Origin: Dysgonomonas hofstadii
GTDB taxonomy: Bacteria; Bacteroidota; Bacteroidia; Bacteroidales; Dysgonomonadaceae
Assembly (NCBI RefSeq): GCF_014196915.1
Contig: NZ_JACIEP010000014.1
Location: 54,541-118,540 of the forward strand
Direction of reading: 5' to 3'
Length of the DNA: 64,000 nucleotides
The notes under the pieces were generated by a model, which was not told the DNA's origin, did no database searches, and worked only from the letters and a program-made list of their open reading frames with translations. How positions within the stretch are numbered: the first letter of the stretch is position 1; each line of letters begins with the position of its first letter. Made by a program: the position numbers and the translations under genes. Below are positions 53,372 through 62,134 of this stretch, piece after piece.

Positions 53372-53408
53372 TAAAGCTAACAATTTTCTCCCAATCCTCC
53401 ACAAAAAA
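53372..53408 (+). repeat. Diverged direct repeat, copy 3 (first ~37 bases)
   Basis: TAAAGCTAACAATTTTCTCC onward matches copy 1 apart from one substitution and one extra C; diverges after the A run. Confidence 0.6.
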
Positions 53409-53850
53409 TCTGTATGCACTACAATATACAAAACAAAACCATGCGAACTTCACAGCTCACATGGCTTCACACTTCACAAACTACACAAAACTTGCGGTTC
53501 TTCCTTAACTATTAAAAAAATCTAAACTAGTGCTATTAAAATTATAAAATACAATATCACTATTGGGGCATTTATTACTATTTTATATATATATTTATCT
53601 AATTGTGATCTTGATAATTCCTGTATATTCCTTATCTTTTAGTATTGTAAAAATAGTGTAAGAATATGGCATAATTAGTCCTTTTTGTGTGTTTTTTTTA
53701 GTTTGTTCGTTTCTTATTTAACATATTGATGTCAAAAAACTTTCGATTAATATAATATGTTAGAGAATTGGCAAAATAATTTTCAGAAACTGAAAATAAA
53801 ATATAAAACACTTTCGAAAAACGCAAATACTGGTATTTTAAACGAAAAAT
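53409..53850. other. Gene-poor A+T-rich stretch
   Basis: Contains homopolymer runs and the words CACAAAACTT and TTCACA repeated. A plus-strand reading frame from 53757 runs on into the opposite gene and overlaps its terminator; I see no support for it as a gene. Confidence 0.6.
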
Positions 53851-53878
53851 GGCCTGAATTAATCAAAGAATTCAAGCC
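53851..53878 (-). terminator. Terminator after the gene at 53913
   Basis: GGCCTGAATT (53851-53860) and AATTCAAGCC (53869-53878) pair with one mismatch; a T run follows on the minus strand. Confidence 0.7.
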
Positions 53879-53912
53879 ATCGGTCATATGTATATTTTTT
53901 TCTTCGGGGAGG

Positions 53913-54386
53913 CTAAACGATCATCTGGTTTGCCTTGTTTTTTACGCCTTGCACATACCCCTCAAAAAAGAAAGGAATGTTATCCTCAGGACCGTTCTCA
54001 AAACGTCCTTTGACTTTCTCGTATGCCAACAGCGACATCTCAAATTCGGGCTGGCCGGTAATCAGTATCGGCTGATCGAGATTGTCATACCAGTAATACT
54101 TCCCTCCGAAATTTTGTCGTGCCACTTCGAAAATGTACGAACCGATTTTCATAACCATAATACGTTTTGTATTATCGTTCGATTCTTTGTACACTTCGGT
54201 ATTACTTTCTATTATCTGGTCGAGGTCGTGCAGGCTTTCCACACTGAAGTCGAGTGTGACACCCTCCGAGAATTGTCTGACCAGCGTATTGGCGTTATTC
54301 AACATATCGGAAACCAGCTCCTGATAATCTTTACCCGAAAGCTCAACCACTTTCTTTTTCTTCTTGAATAAATCGAATAGTCCCAT
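53913..54386 (-). CDS. Cytoplasmic protein of unknown function
   Basis: 157 residues from ATG 54386 (MGLFDLFKKKKKVV), a poly-Lys start like small phage- or SMI1-type proteins. Body includes ..LDFSVESLHDLDQIIESNTEVY, then a compact domain ..RIMVMKIGSYIFEVARQNFGGKYYWYDNLDQPILITG. Possibly an immunity or DUF3806-like protein; this is a guess. The longer frame to 54506 includes repeat DNA and is unlikely. Confidence 0.6.
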   Translation of the reverse strand: MGLFDLFKKKKKVVELSGKDYQELVSDMLNNANTLVRQFSEGVTLDFSVESLHDLDQIIESNTEVYKESNDNTKRIMVMKIGSYIFEVARQNFGGKYYWYDNLDQPILITGQPEFEMSLLAYEKVKGRFENGPEDNIPFFFEGYVQGVKNKANQMIV

Positions 54387-54494
54387 ATTGCTTCTGTTTA
54401 TTATATAGAGTAGCAAAGCACTCTGATTCCATAATTTACCTTTGTAAAAGTACAAAAATATATAGGAAACTACCTCGTGTTTAGGATGTACCTT

Positions 54495-54536
54495 ATAATT
54501 TTTCATTCATAATTTTTCATTCATAATTTTTCATTC
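54495..54536. repeat. Three tandem copies of ATAATTTTTCATTC
   Basis: Exact 14-base units at 54495, 54509 and 54523, upstream of a TATCTTTG -7 box at 54550-54557. The same word, AATTTTTCATT, recurs in inverted form in the 26051-26133 spacer. Confidence 0.85.
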
Positions 54537-54549
54537 TTCATTTATTATC

Positions 54550-54557
54550 TATCTTTG
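54550..54557 (+). promoter_or_regulatory. -7 box TATCTTTG
   Basis: Exact TAnnTTTG match 28 bases upstream of the ATG at 54586, which agrees with the lipoprotein start. Confidence 0.55.
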
Positions 54558-54585
54558 TTAACAAATGAACGAACAAAACAACATC

Positions 54586-55020
54586 ATGAAAAAGTTTATC
54601 TGTTTTATATTTATATGTAGCCTTAGTCTGGGATTTGTTGCTTGCGGCGGAGATGATGACGAGGAGGATAACGACAAAGATAAATTCACATGGAATGGCG
54701 ATTGGAACGATCCGAGCGATCCGAATTATAAACCGGAAGAATATAATCCGATAGAAGGAAAATGGAGGAATAAGAATGATAAAACAAAGGGATATGAATT
54801 TACAGAGGGACGTGCTGCATATTCACTTGTCCTGTATGAAAATGGTTCAGAGGATGGAATAAGAATATCTCCTGATGGAGGATATATGATAAATAATACT
54901 GCTTTTAAAACAAAGGATGAAATATGGGCTTACAAGCTGGATAAAGCAGGTAACACTTTATCTTTGGCATTTCCACCCAATTATAATAAATGGACGGATT
55001 ACGAAAAAATTACTGAATAA
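54586..55020 (+). CDS. Small lipoprotein, function unknown
   Basis: 144 residues from ATG 54586. Lipobox GFVACGG (Cys ~20), then an acidic linker (DDDEEDNDKDK), then a compact domain beginning NPIEGKWRNKNDKTKGYEFTEGRAAY, which looks lipocalin/DUF-like (single beta-barrel). The longer frame from 54565 is less likely, since the signal peptide starts MKKFICFIF. Ends at a strong terminator. Confidence 0.7.
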   Translation: MKKFICFIFICSLSLGFVACGGDDDEEDNDKDKFTWNGDWNDPSDPNYKPEEYNPIEGKWRNKNDKTKGYEFTEGRAAYSLVLYENGSEDGIRISPDGGYMINNTAFKTKDEIWAYKLDKAGNTLSLAFPPNYNKWTDYEKITE

Positions 55021-55025
55021 TAATA

Positions 55026-55048
55026 AAAGTCCGGCAATGCCGGACTTT
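55026..55048. terminator. Bidirectional terminator
   Basis: AAAGTCCGGC-AAT-GCCGGACTTT, a perfect 10-bp hairpin between convergent genes. Confidence 0.85.
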
Positions 55049-55058
55049 CTATTTTCTA

Positions 55059-58000
55059 TTATCTGCGTATAAGTTTTAAAGTGGCTTTCTTTTTACACAT
55101 AGGATCATAGCCATCTACTTCCGTTACATAATAAAGATCGCTATTCAGTTTTACCCAACTGTCAGGTAATTTATTGTATTCGTCAGGTGTCAGGTGGCAC
55201 TCCACAGTTGTATACGCATTACTTGCATCGGTGAGTAAGGTAAAATAATTTCTTAATATTGTATTTTCTTCATCTCTGTACGATAGCCTGTTCTGTTCGG
55301 GCAGGGTATTCGAAACTTTGGCGAGTTTTAAATCCTGAACATTCTTTGAGAATTTAAATGTGGCGCCCAGATCGTTCAGAAGCCCGTTGTAATACCAGAA
55401 ACGGAGTGACAGGTTGGTAAAACGATCCATACTTTCGCTGTATTTTTTTTCGTCAGACCATACTTCTGCTTCTGAAATGACTGGGAGAGGCAGCCTCACC
55501 TGTTTGGTAGCGCTTTCTGTTTTTACGATGTCTTTGAACCAGTTATATGAGAAATTATTCTTTTGTTCTTTTTTTTCCCCATCTTCAGAACCGGTATATA
55601 GAATTCCGCCCTCTTCTTTGGGCGATTTTACATAACCTTCTTCGTTTTCGTTAAGTGTGAAACCTATCGAATAGGACAAAGGAAGGTTCATCGATTGGTT
55701 TTTGCTTTGAGTAACAGCTGTTTTACTATCCAGATCTATTATATGGGTGCGTTCGGTCTTAGCCTGTTGTCTCAGGTCTAAGGAAAAAGCGCTGGGCGTA
55801 ACCTGTGACAGGGTGAGATTAAATGCCTTGCAAAAGTTATTGATGAAATCATCAGCACTCACATCATTCGGTAAGAATTTAATAAGGTCGATAGCGCCTG
55901 TCTGAAAATTGGAGTCATCGTTCCAGTCCATTATTTCTGTTCCCCTGCCTTCGTTATCTATTTTCAGCCAGTCTTTGTCTGTCCTGAAAGGAGCGATTTC
56001 GAGATCATAATCGAGTTTCTGAAATGTCCATCCCCAGTCTGTGCCGGAACCTTTCTTCATACAACCATCGTCGGAAGTTGCCGCAATGGTAAGCTTTTCA
56101 TTTTCTTCGAGCCACACTATTGCGTTCACCTCGCCGTCGGCAAACCAGTCGTTATTGCCCATATAATTTCCGTTTTTGTTATATCCTCTGCGGGCATACG
56201 ATTCGGGAGAGTTATCTATTGTTGCCTTAAATTTATCTGATAGTTTCCAGTCGTATTTGTTGTCGTCAGATGCTCGTTTTATCTCTTTTATACTGATTGT
56301 ATCGGTAACGTCAAATTCCCTATCCGCGGTTTTCATTGATAGATACAGGGACAGGTAAATAAGACCATCAGAAGTATCTATATCCTTTTTTTCTCCAGGT
56401 AAAACAACATATCTTTTTTCTGATTCGACAACTTCATTTTTTGAATCATACATATGAATATTGCCTATCCATTGAGAATCAGCAGGAGTATATATTCGAT
56501 ATATTTTATTTTCTTCCAGTTTATATTTATACAATATAACAGAACTTTCATTCGGATTAGATATCGGTTCTAGTAATCCTTTTGCATCAAAAACGAATCC
56601 GCTTTTCCTTTCCCCCACTGAAATATCTATATCAGTCGTGTCATCATCTTCAAAATCAGATAATTTACCGTAATACCAATATCCCGGATTGTCAATGCCT
56701 GTTTTGGTTATGTCAAAGCTACTACTGTTATCCCACGATTTTGAAGGTTTGGCAACTAAGACCCTGCCGTATTCGGTTGTCGGGCTGTCTCCTTTCAGAT
56801 TATAATTCTGCGTCACATATCCCCACGAAAGACCGGCAACCAGATTCGGGTTTTGCTTAGGATCTATAAACATGACCTGTTTAGGCTTCCCGTCTTTGTT
56901 CTTAAACATTTGAGGAAAATATTTAGGAAACAATGATGGCTGGTTTATATCCATATTGTTGTTTTGGTTCAGGTTGTCATCATAATATACTCCATCTATT
57001 CTCGATTCGTACAATCCGAAGTCACCATTGCCATGATCTCTGAGCAGCTTTATTTCGTAGCGTCTCTGGCGTAAATAATTGTTGTAGTTATTAGAAATAC
57101 CTCCTGCAAAATGAAAGCCCGTGTCAGGGTCTTGCCAGAACCAGTTGTTATGTGAATGATCTATTTCCAGATTGGCTTTAAACCTGATCTTGTAATAGCC
57201 CGATTTAGGTATGGTCAATTTACATTTGTTCCAGGTTCTGCCATTTTGACTTACAGGATCAATAGAGAAGTTTCCACCCGGATCTATTATTTGCGAGTCA
57301 TTTATCATCGCATTTGTACTATTAAACAGGTCTCCCGTATAAAAATCCCATCCGGGGTAACGGGTGAATATACCATTTTTTTCTAAAACTAGATTTTCAC
57401 CTTTTCCATTTTCCCATTCTCCCGATATTTTGACATACCCCTGGCTGCCGTAGTTCCATGGCATAATATAATCAGGTGCGTTTTTATAACTCATATACAG
57501 GGAGTTTAGCCTTGTGTCATCCAGAGCGGTTCCATGTAATGTATATTCTTTAGTCTCGAAAATATGTTTCAACATCATCATTACATTTATAGAGGGAGGG
57601 AGGTGCTGGTTGCCCAATATAACGGTATCATCCCATTCGAGGCGGGGAGAATATATATAGCCACTTGAATCTTTCGAGTTTTTGGGTAGCAATCCATATA
57701 ATACATAAGGGAATATGCATTTTTGTATTTCTTCTTTTGCCTTTGTATTTATATTGTTAACACTTTCCACAAAATCATCGAATTCTATCTCCATAGGAGC
57801 ACTGTCGGAAAGTTTCATCTCCCCGAAAATATCCTTCACTGTCTTTGGAGCAGGCACGCCCAGATTCCCTTTATAAGAGGTTCGGGTGATTTCGCTCAGC
57901 TTGAATTTCCCGTCGAAAATCCTGATGCCGTTTACCAGTAGTTGCGCATCATACAGGCGTGCGAATTTGCCTTTCACCTCTTCCACGTTCGTGTAGCCAA

Positions 58001-58172
58001 AAATAATATTGTTGGTAGCCGTGGCGGGTAAGGTGATGTCATACGATTTTTGAGCGTCTTTTGTACTTAGTTCCGCCGGATTGAGGAACTGGCGTTTGAG
58101 GTAGATGGAAAAATTTTCCGGATTTTCCGTTTCACATAATTGATTGTCGATGTAGAGTTCTATACTTGCCAT
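55059..58172 (-). CDS. Large protein resembling Bacteroidota prophage structural protein
   Basis: 1037 residues, no signal peptide. Starts MASIELYIDNQLCETENPENFSIYLKRQF...STKDAQKSYDITLPATATNN, the pattern I remember from uncharacterised large proteins downstream of tail genes in Bacteroides prophages. Later parts contain sugar-binding-like or beta-rich stretches (GYYKIRFKANLEIDHSHNNWFWQDP), and the C-terminus ends ..YVTEVDGYDPMCKKKATLKLIRR. It stands alone, with no tail, capsid or lysis gene nearby. Assignment is tentative. Confidence 0.5.
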   Translation of the reverse strand: MASIELYIDNQLCETENPENFSIYLKRQFLNPAELSTKDAQKSYDITLPATATNNIIFGYTNVEEVKGKFARLYDAQLLVNGIRIFDGKFKLSEITRTSYKGNLGVPAPKTVKDIFGEMKLSDSAPMEIEFDDFVESVNNINTKAKEEIQKCIFPYVLYGLLPKNSKDSSGYIYSPRLEWDDTVILGNQHLPPSINVMMMLKHIFETKEYTLHGTALDDTRLNSLYMSYKNAPDYIMPWNYGSQGYVKISGEWENGKGENLVLEKNGIFTRYPGWDFYTGDLFNSTNAMINDSQIIDPGGNFSIDPVSQNGRTWNKCKLTIPKSGYYKIRFKANLEIDHSHNNWFWQDPDTGFHFAGGISNNYNNYLRQRRYEIKLLRDHGNGDFGLYESRIDGVYYDDNLNQNNNMDINQPSLFPKYFPQMFKNKDGKPKQVMFIDPKQNPNLVAGLSWGYVTQNYNLKGDSPTTEYGRVLVAKPSKSWDNSSSFDITKTGIDNPGYWYYGKLSDFEDDDTTDIDISVGERKSGFVFDAKGLLEPISNPNESSVILYKYKLEENKIYRIYTPADSQWIGNIHMYDSKNEVVESEKRYVVLPGEKKDIDTSDGLIYLSLYLSMKTADREFDVTDTISIKEIKRASDDNKYDWKLSDKFKATIDNSPESYARRGYNKNGNYMGNNDWFADGEVNAIVWLEENEKLTIAATSDDGCMKKGSGTDWGWTFQKLDYDLEIAPFRTDKDWLKIDNEGRGTEIMDWNDDSNFQTGAIDLIKFLPNDVSADDFINNFCKAFNLTLSQVTPSAFSLDLRQQAKTERTHIIDLDSKTAVTQSKNQSMNLPLSYSIGFTLNENEEGYVKSPKEEGGILYTGSEDGEKKEQKNNFSYNWFKDIVKTESATKQVRLPLPVISEAEVWSDEKKYSESMDRFTNLSLRFWYYNGLLNDLGATFKFSKNVQDLKLAKVSNTLPEQNRLSYRDEENTILRNYFTLLTDASNAYTTVECHLTPDEYNKLPDSWVKLNSDLYYVTEVDGYDPMCKKKATLKLIRR

Positions 58173-58481
58173 AATGTTTAAGAATTTAGTTAGTAGTCAG
58201 AGTAGTTAAAGTAGATTGAATGTTTGCTTACCACTTAACTCCTTTGACTGCTCTGATTACTTTTTCTCTATAGATAATTATCTTCAAATCTGATAAAACC
58301 CGGCAATCGTCAATAATCTATAAAATATTTGGAAATGTGTATTTTAAGGGCTATGTTAGCACAAATAATAAATACTTCACAAGGTAAAGAAAGGATTGCG
58401 TATGAGAAGACTTCTTTTTGAATGATCCGTTAAGAAATACAAGTTTCTTATAGTTTGTAACAATTTAGAATTTAGATTATT
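58173..58481. other. Intergenic stretch with self-complementary words
   Basis: AGTAGTCAGAGTAGTTAAAG (58191-58210) is imperfectly inverted as ACTTAACTCCTTTGACTGCT (58232-58251). No gene supported. Confidence 0.6.
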
Positions 58482-58736
58482 ATGGAAGGTTATAAGAAAT
58501 ATAGAACCATACACAGAATAGCTTATATAGTGTTCTTTTTTTACCTGCTGCTTTTGGCAATGAGCGATATTAACTTCGGGCTGAAAAATGGAGAAATGCC
58601 ATATCATATAATAGTTCCGTTTATAATTTATTGCGTTATAGCGGCGAGTGCAGAGATCCTTATCAGAAAAGAGATAAAGGAGAAGAACGATAAAAAAGAA
58701 AATGAAATAAAATATACGAAATTATCGGGTATATAG
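58482..58736 (+). CDS. Small two-helix membrane protein
   Basis: 84 residues. Two hydrophobic helices (~14-30 and ~42-58) with a short loop and a charged cytoplasmic tail (KEIKEKNDKKENE). No family recognised. Followed by its own terminator at 58740-58777. Confidence 0.6.
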   Translation: MEGYKKYRTIHRIAYIVFFFYLLLLAMSDINFGLKNGEMPYHIIVPFIIYCVIAASAEILIRKEIKEKNDKKENEIKYTKLSGI

Positions 58737-58739
58737 AAT

Positions 58740-58777
58740 AAAAAGAGGCTGTCTCAAAAGTAGGGCAGCCTCTTTTT
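58740..58777 (+). terminator. Terminator
   Basis: AAAAAGAGGCTG...CAGCCTCTTTTT, 12-bp perfect arms around a 14-base loop. Confidence 0.9.
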
Positions 58778-58825
58778 CGTAGATATACAGAGTAATATCT
58801 GTAACTAAAAGATTGTAAGATATTT

Positions 58826-58879
58826 AAAAGGTTTACTCATACGGGTTATATACTAAAATACCCATAGAGTAAACCTTTT
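58826..58879. repeat. Inverted repeat upstream of the first integrase
   Basis: AAAAGGTTTACTC (58826-58838) and GAGTAAACCTTTT (58867-58879) are perfect 13-base inverts; inside, GGGT pairs with ACCC. Could be a terminator/attenuator for integrase expression or a recombination arm. It starts about 80 bases before the integrase ATG. Confidence 0.6.
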
Positions 58880-58957
58880 TCGTGGTATAGCCCTATTCTC
58901 ATGTAGAATAATATGTAGGAACCAATACTACATAAATGGCAATTTAAACCACTTAGT

Positions 58958-60241
58958 ATGTATACAATCAATTTCAAAGGAAAGCCACACCCTAAAGATG
59001 GTAAGTTGGTAAAACTGGATATGATCTTATTCCAGACAGGTTATCCCAGAGTATCAAAATCGTTGAACTTAACCGGACGGTTTGAAGACTGGGATCAGAC
59101 AGCACAAAACTTTAAGGCTAAGTCTAAAGATGCTATCAGTAAGAATAAAATTCTTTTTGATCTTCGTCTCAAATATCAGAAAATAGCAGAAGACTGGGAA
59201 GCAGAAGGAGTTAAATGGTCGCCAGTCCAATGGTCCCATTATTTCGATATGGAAGACAAAAATACTCCGGCAAAGAAAGTCAAGGTAATGCCAATATCGC
59301 AATGCATTGATATTATCATGGAAAATATGAAAAAACAGAAGAGGCTCAAAAATGACAAATTCATATCCTGCGCCAGTAATGCAAAACAATACTATTATCT
59401 CCGGCTGCAACTGCAAAAATTTACACAAGAAGTATATGATAAAAGTTTTTCCACATACTATTTCAGGGATATCGATGAAAAATTTCTGAAAGACCTTGTC
59501 TTTTACTTACAGGAAAGGGGAATTAGAGAGGGAACAAGTGCGGGTCTGCCGGAAAGGCTCAAGAAATTTGTCGGTGTATTTTATAATGCCAACTTAATGG
59601 GACAACCTGATACAGATAAAAAGATATTCGATTGTGTCAGGCCTTATTTCAAAAGAAAAGAGAATCCTCCGCAGACAATATCTTATGATGTTATTACACA
59701 GATTGAAGAAATGGACAAAAGTCAATTCAGTAAGAAAGAAATCTTTTGGATTGATATGTTCCTATTCAGCTTTTATTCCGGAGGCATGGCCAGTGTAGAT
59801 GTTTGCTACTTGACATGGGACTGTATTGTTGACGGGGTGATTGTATATGAACGTACAAAGTTTCCGAAAGAAGCTGAGATGCCATTTAATGATAAAGCAA
59901 AAGCAATTGTAGAGAAATATAAGGATGAATGCTTTCAGAATTATGTACTTCCTATCTTTACAGCCAAGCATAAAAGCGAATACCAGCAAACGAAACGAAT
60001 AATACGTCTTCGAGAGAAAGTGAACAGGACTTTGAAGAAAGTTGCCCGAATCCTAAAGATTAAAAAGGAGTTTACCTGGTATGCAGCCAGAGGTACCTTT
60101 ATTACAAAAATGATTGATGAAGGTTATCATCCGATTGCCGTGGCAAAGTTTGCCGGGAATAGTCCAAATACAATCTATAAGCATTACTGGGATCAAACCC
60201 ATAAGGATGATGTGCTTAGTCATATGAACGAAATGTTTTGA
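58958..60241 (+). CDS. Tyrosine recombinase/integrase, copy 1 (atypical active site)
   Basis: 427 residues: N-terminal arm and SAM-like domains (~1-230) typical of Bacteroidetes recombinases, then a C-terminal catalytic region. The second Arg is present (Arg378 in TWYAARGTFITK) and the nucleophile is likely Tyr410 (IYKHYW). The usual His before the Arg is Tyr375, the GH(S) motif is GNS (Asn401), and the first catalytic Arg, expected in a TRGM-like position, is replaced by Gly (FYSGGMASVDVCYL). It may therefore be inactive or belong to a divergent subgroup. Paralogue immediately downstream. Confidence 0.85.
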   Translation: MYTINFKGKPHPKDGKLVKLDMILFQTGYPRVSKSLNLTGRFEDWDQTAQNFKAKSKDAISKNKILFDLRLKYQKIAEDWEAEGVKWSPVQWSHYFDMEDKNTPAKKVKVMPISQCIDIIMENMKKQKRLKNDKFISCASNAKQYYYLRLQLQKFTQEVYDKSFSTYYFRDIDEKFLKDLVFYLQERGIREGTSAGLPERLKKFVGVFYNANLMGQPDTDKKIFDCVRPYFKRKENPPQTISYDVITQIEEMDKSQFSKKEIFWIDMFLFSFYSGGMASVDVCYLTWDCIVDGVIVYERTKFPKEAEMPFNDKAKAIVEKYKDECFQNYVLPIFTAKHKSEYQQTKRIIRLREKVNRTLKKVARILKIKKEFTWYAARGTFITKMIDEGYHPIAVAKFAGNSPNTIYKHYWDQTHKDDVLSHMNEMF

Positions 60242-60730
60242 TATTTCACATAATTAGAATGTATCCTTTTTATGCTGTATTTATAAAAAGCTTTCTATGT
60301 TATATATACTGGAATCTCGGTCTGTATGCGGATTTGCTCACGAAAAAGATTAACAATCAAAGGTTGTCGTGTTATTTTCCTTTAATTTTTTTCTTTATAT
60401 AATGCATTTTATTGATTTTATAACAAACTGTAAATGAGCGCATTGTAATTATTGAGAAATAAAAAATAATGAAAACGAATTGGTTGTCGTGATGACAACC
60501 TTTTCAATTCAATATATACAGTTGTTTTCTTGTAATTTACTGAATAATAATATGTTTACTAATATTTTTAGACGGGTTAGTGAGGCTAAAAACGAAAAAA
60601 TGAAAAACGTCCTATTCTTTTTCAGAGCTTTATTAACATTATTTTATAATTTATGGCCTTCTGATTGTTAAATTGAAATAGTCAAAAAAGTTGAAATTTC
60701 ATAGTACTAACACTATATATATTCAAAACT
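60242..60730. other. Inter-integrase region with repeated GGTTGTCGTG
   Basis: No gene seen. GGTTGTCGTG occurs at 60362-60371 and 60482-60491; at the second site it is part of a perfect palindrome, GGTTGTC-GTGAT-GACAACC (60482-60500). Two direct copies 120 bases apart plus an inverted copy are suitable recombinase arm or core sites. Confidence 0.55.
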
Positions 60731-62002
60731 ATGTTTACTATCAATATTAAGGGGGATCACACTCCTAAAAGCATCGGGACGGTTCGGCTAAAACTTGTAT
60801 TCTACCGGACGGGTTATTCCCGTATTACCAAAGCCATTTGTATTTCCGGTTTGTATCAAGACTGGGATCAGAAAAAACAGTGCTTTACAGGAAATGCAAG
60901 AGAAGTCAATTCAAAAAACCACTTGCTTCGGAGGCTAATATTGAAGTACATGAAAATAGCAGAACGATGGGAGTGTGAAGAGAAAGACTGGTCGCCTGTT
61001 GAGTTATCACATTACTATGATGATAACCAAAAGTACAAAGACCGGCTAGCCAGTGTTTCATCTATCATTGACCGTATTGTCGATTATTTTGAACACAGGA
61101 AACGAGTTAAGAATGGAGTAACGATCTCCAGTTTCAATACAGCCAGAGGATATAAGTTTCTGAAAAGTAACCTGGAGAAATTTACTAAACTAAAATACCG
61201 TAAAGAGTTCTCCCGGTATTTATTTCGGGATATAACCGAAAAGTTTATCATGGATTTTAGCGTCTTTGTTCAGCAACAGGGAGCAAAAAAAGGGAATAAC
61301 GGAGGTATATATGCAAAACTAAAATATCTCCACGCTACTTTTACCTATGCAAAGAGATACAATGTATGCGGAGTCAACCTGTCCGTATTCGATCCTATCC
61401 GGGATAAGTTCAAATCCCGATTCTTCATTCCGAAGGCTATAACGAATATATCCATGCAGTTGTTAGAGAATATGGACAGGTCTTTTCTAAAGAAGTACGA
61501 AAAATTTCATCTTGACTTATTTTTGTTTAGCTACTATGCAGGAGGAATATCTAATATCGATATCTGTTATCTTACCCGCGGATGTATAAAGGAAAATGAA
61601 ATAGCTTTCGAACGCATTAAGTGTAATAAACAGGTCCGTGTAGTTCTGATAGACAAGGCAAAAGATCTGATTGAGAAATACAGGAAGGAGGCTTATATGG
61701 ATTATGTCTTTCCAATCTTTAAGTTATGCAATCAGTCAGAGAAACATAAATATGAACTGGTATCAAGGCTTACTGTTAAGGTAAACAAAACACTGAAGAA
61801 AATATGCCTTCATCAGGGTATTACCGAAAAGGTAACATGGGGAACAGCCCGCAGTTGTTTTATAACGAAACTGATTGATGAGGGTTACCATCCTTTACAG
61901 ATAGCAGAACAGGTAGGCAATAATCCGCAGACTATTTATAAATACTACTATGTCAATACAAATAAGGAGAAAATGAGGAAACATCTGAATGAGTTATTCT
62001 GA
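60731..62002 (+). CDS. Tyrosine recombinase/integrase, copy 2 (atypical active site)
   Basis: 423 residues, homologous to copy 1 along its length (MFTINIKGDHTPKS.., YQDWDQKKQCF, ..KLDLFLFSYYAGGISNIDICYL). Arg374 in WGTARSCFITK is kept; the His before it is Gly371, the GH motif is GNN, and the putative nucleophile is Tyr406 (IYKYYY). The first Arg position is again Gly (AGGI). Both copies having lost the same residues argues for a shared subgroup rather than random decay. Confidence 0.85.
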   Translation: MFTINIKGDHTPKSIGTVRLKLVFYRTGYSRITKAICISGLYQDWDQKKQCFTGNAREVNSKNHLLRRLILKYMKIAERWECEEKDWSPVELSHYYDDNQKYKDRLASVSSIIDRIVDYFEHRKRVKNGVTISSFNTARGYKFLKSNLEKFTKLKYRKEFSRYLFRDITEKFIMDFSVFVQQQGAKKGNNGGIYAKLKYLHATFTYAKRYNVCGVNLSVFDPIRDKFKSRFFIPKAITNISMQLLENMDRSFLKKYEKFHLDLFLFSYYAGGISNIDICYLTRGCIKENEIAFERIKCNKQVRVVLIDKAKDLIEKYRKEAYMDYVFPIFKLCNQSEKHKYELVSRLTVKVNKTLKKICLHQGITEKVTWGTARSCFITKLIDEGYHPLQIAEQVGNNPQTIYKYYYVNTNKEKMRKHLNELF

Positions 62003-62134
62003 ATGAAAGACTCACAAATGACAAATTCCTAAAGCGGAATATTACACAATATTTTTATAACTTTCCATCAGAAAACTTTCATTTAGAAAAATAAAGTATG
62101 CTTTCTTAAGCAATAAATTTAACGATATCAGACA

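Noticed and set aside
53757..54371. Plus-strand 204-residue frame
   Set aside because: Its later part is antisense to the gene at 53913-54386 and it runs through that gene's terminator hairpin. The first ~50 codons alone do not resemble a protein I know.
58826..58879. att site for the integrases
   Set aside because: The inverted arms could serve, but there is no matching direct repeat elsewhere in the window to mark element ends. A hairpin terminator or attenuator is equally likely, so it is listed only as an inverted repeat.
60480..60671. 63-residue frame between the integrases
   Set aside because: It starts inside the GGTTGTC palindrome, is rich in Phe/Leu/Asn from A+T-rich DNA and has no good ribosome-binding context.
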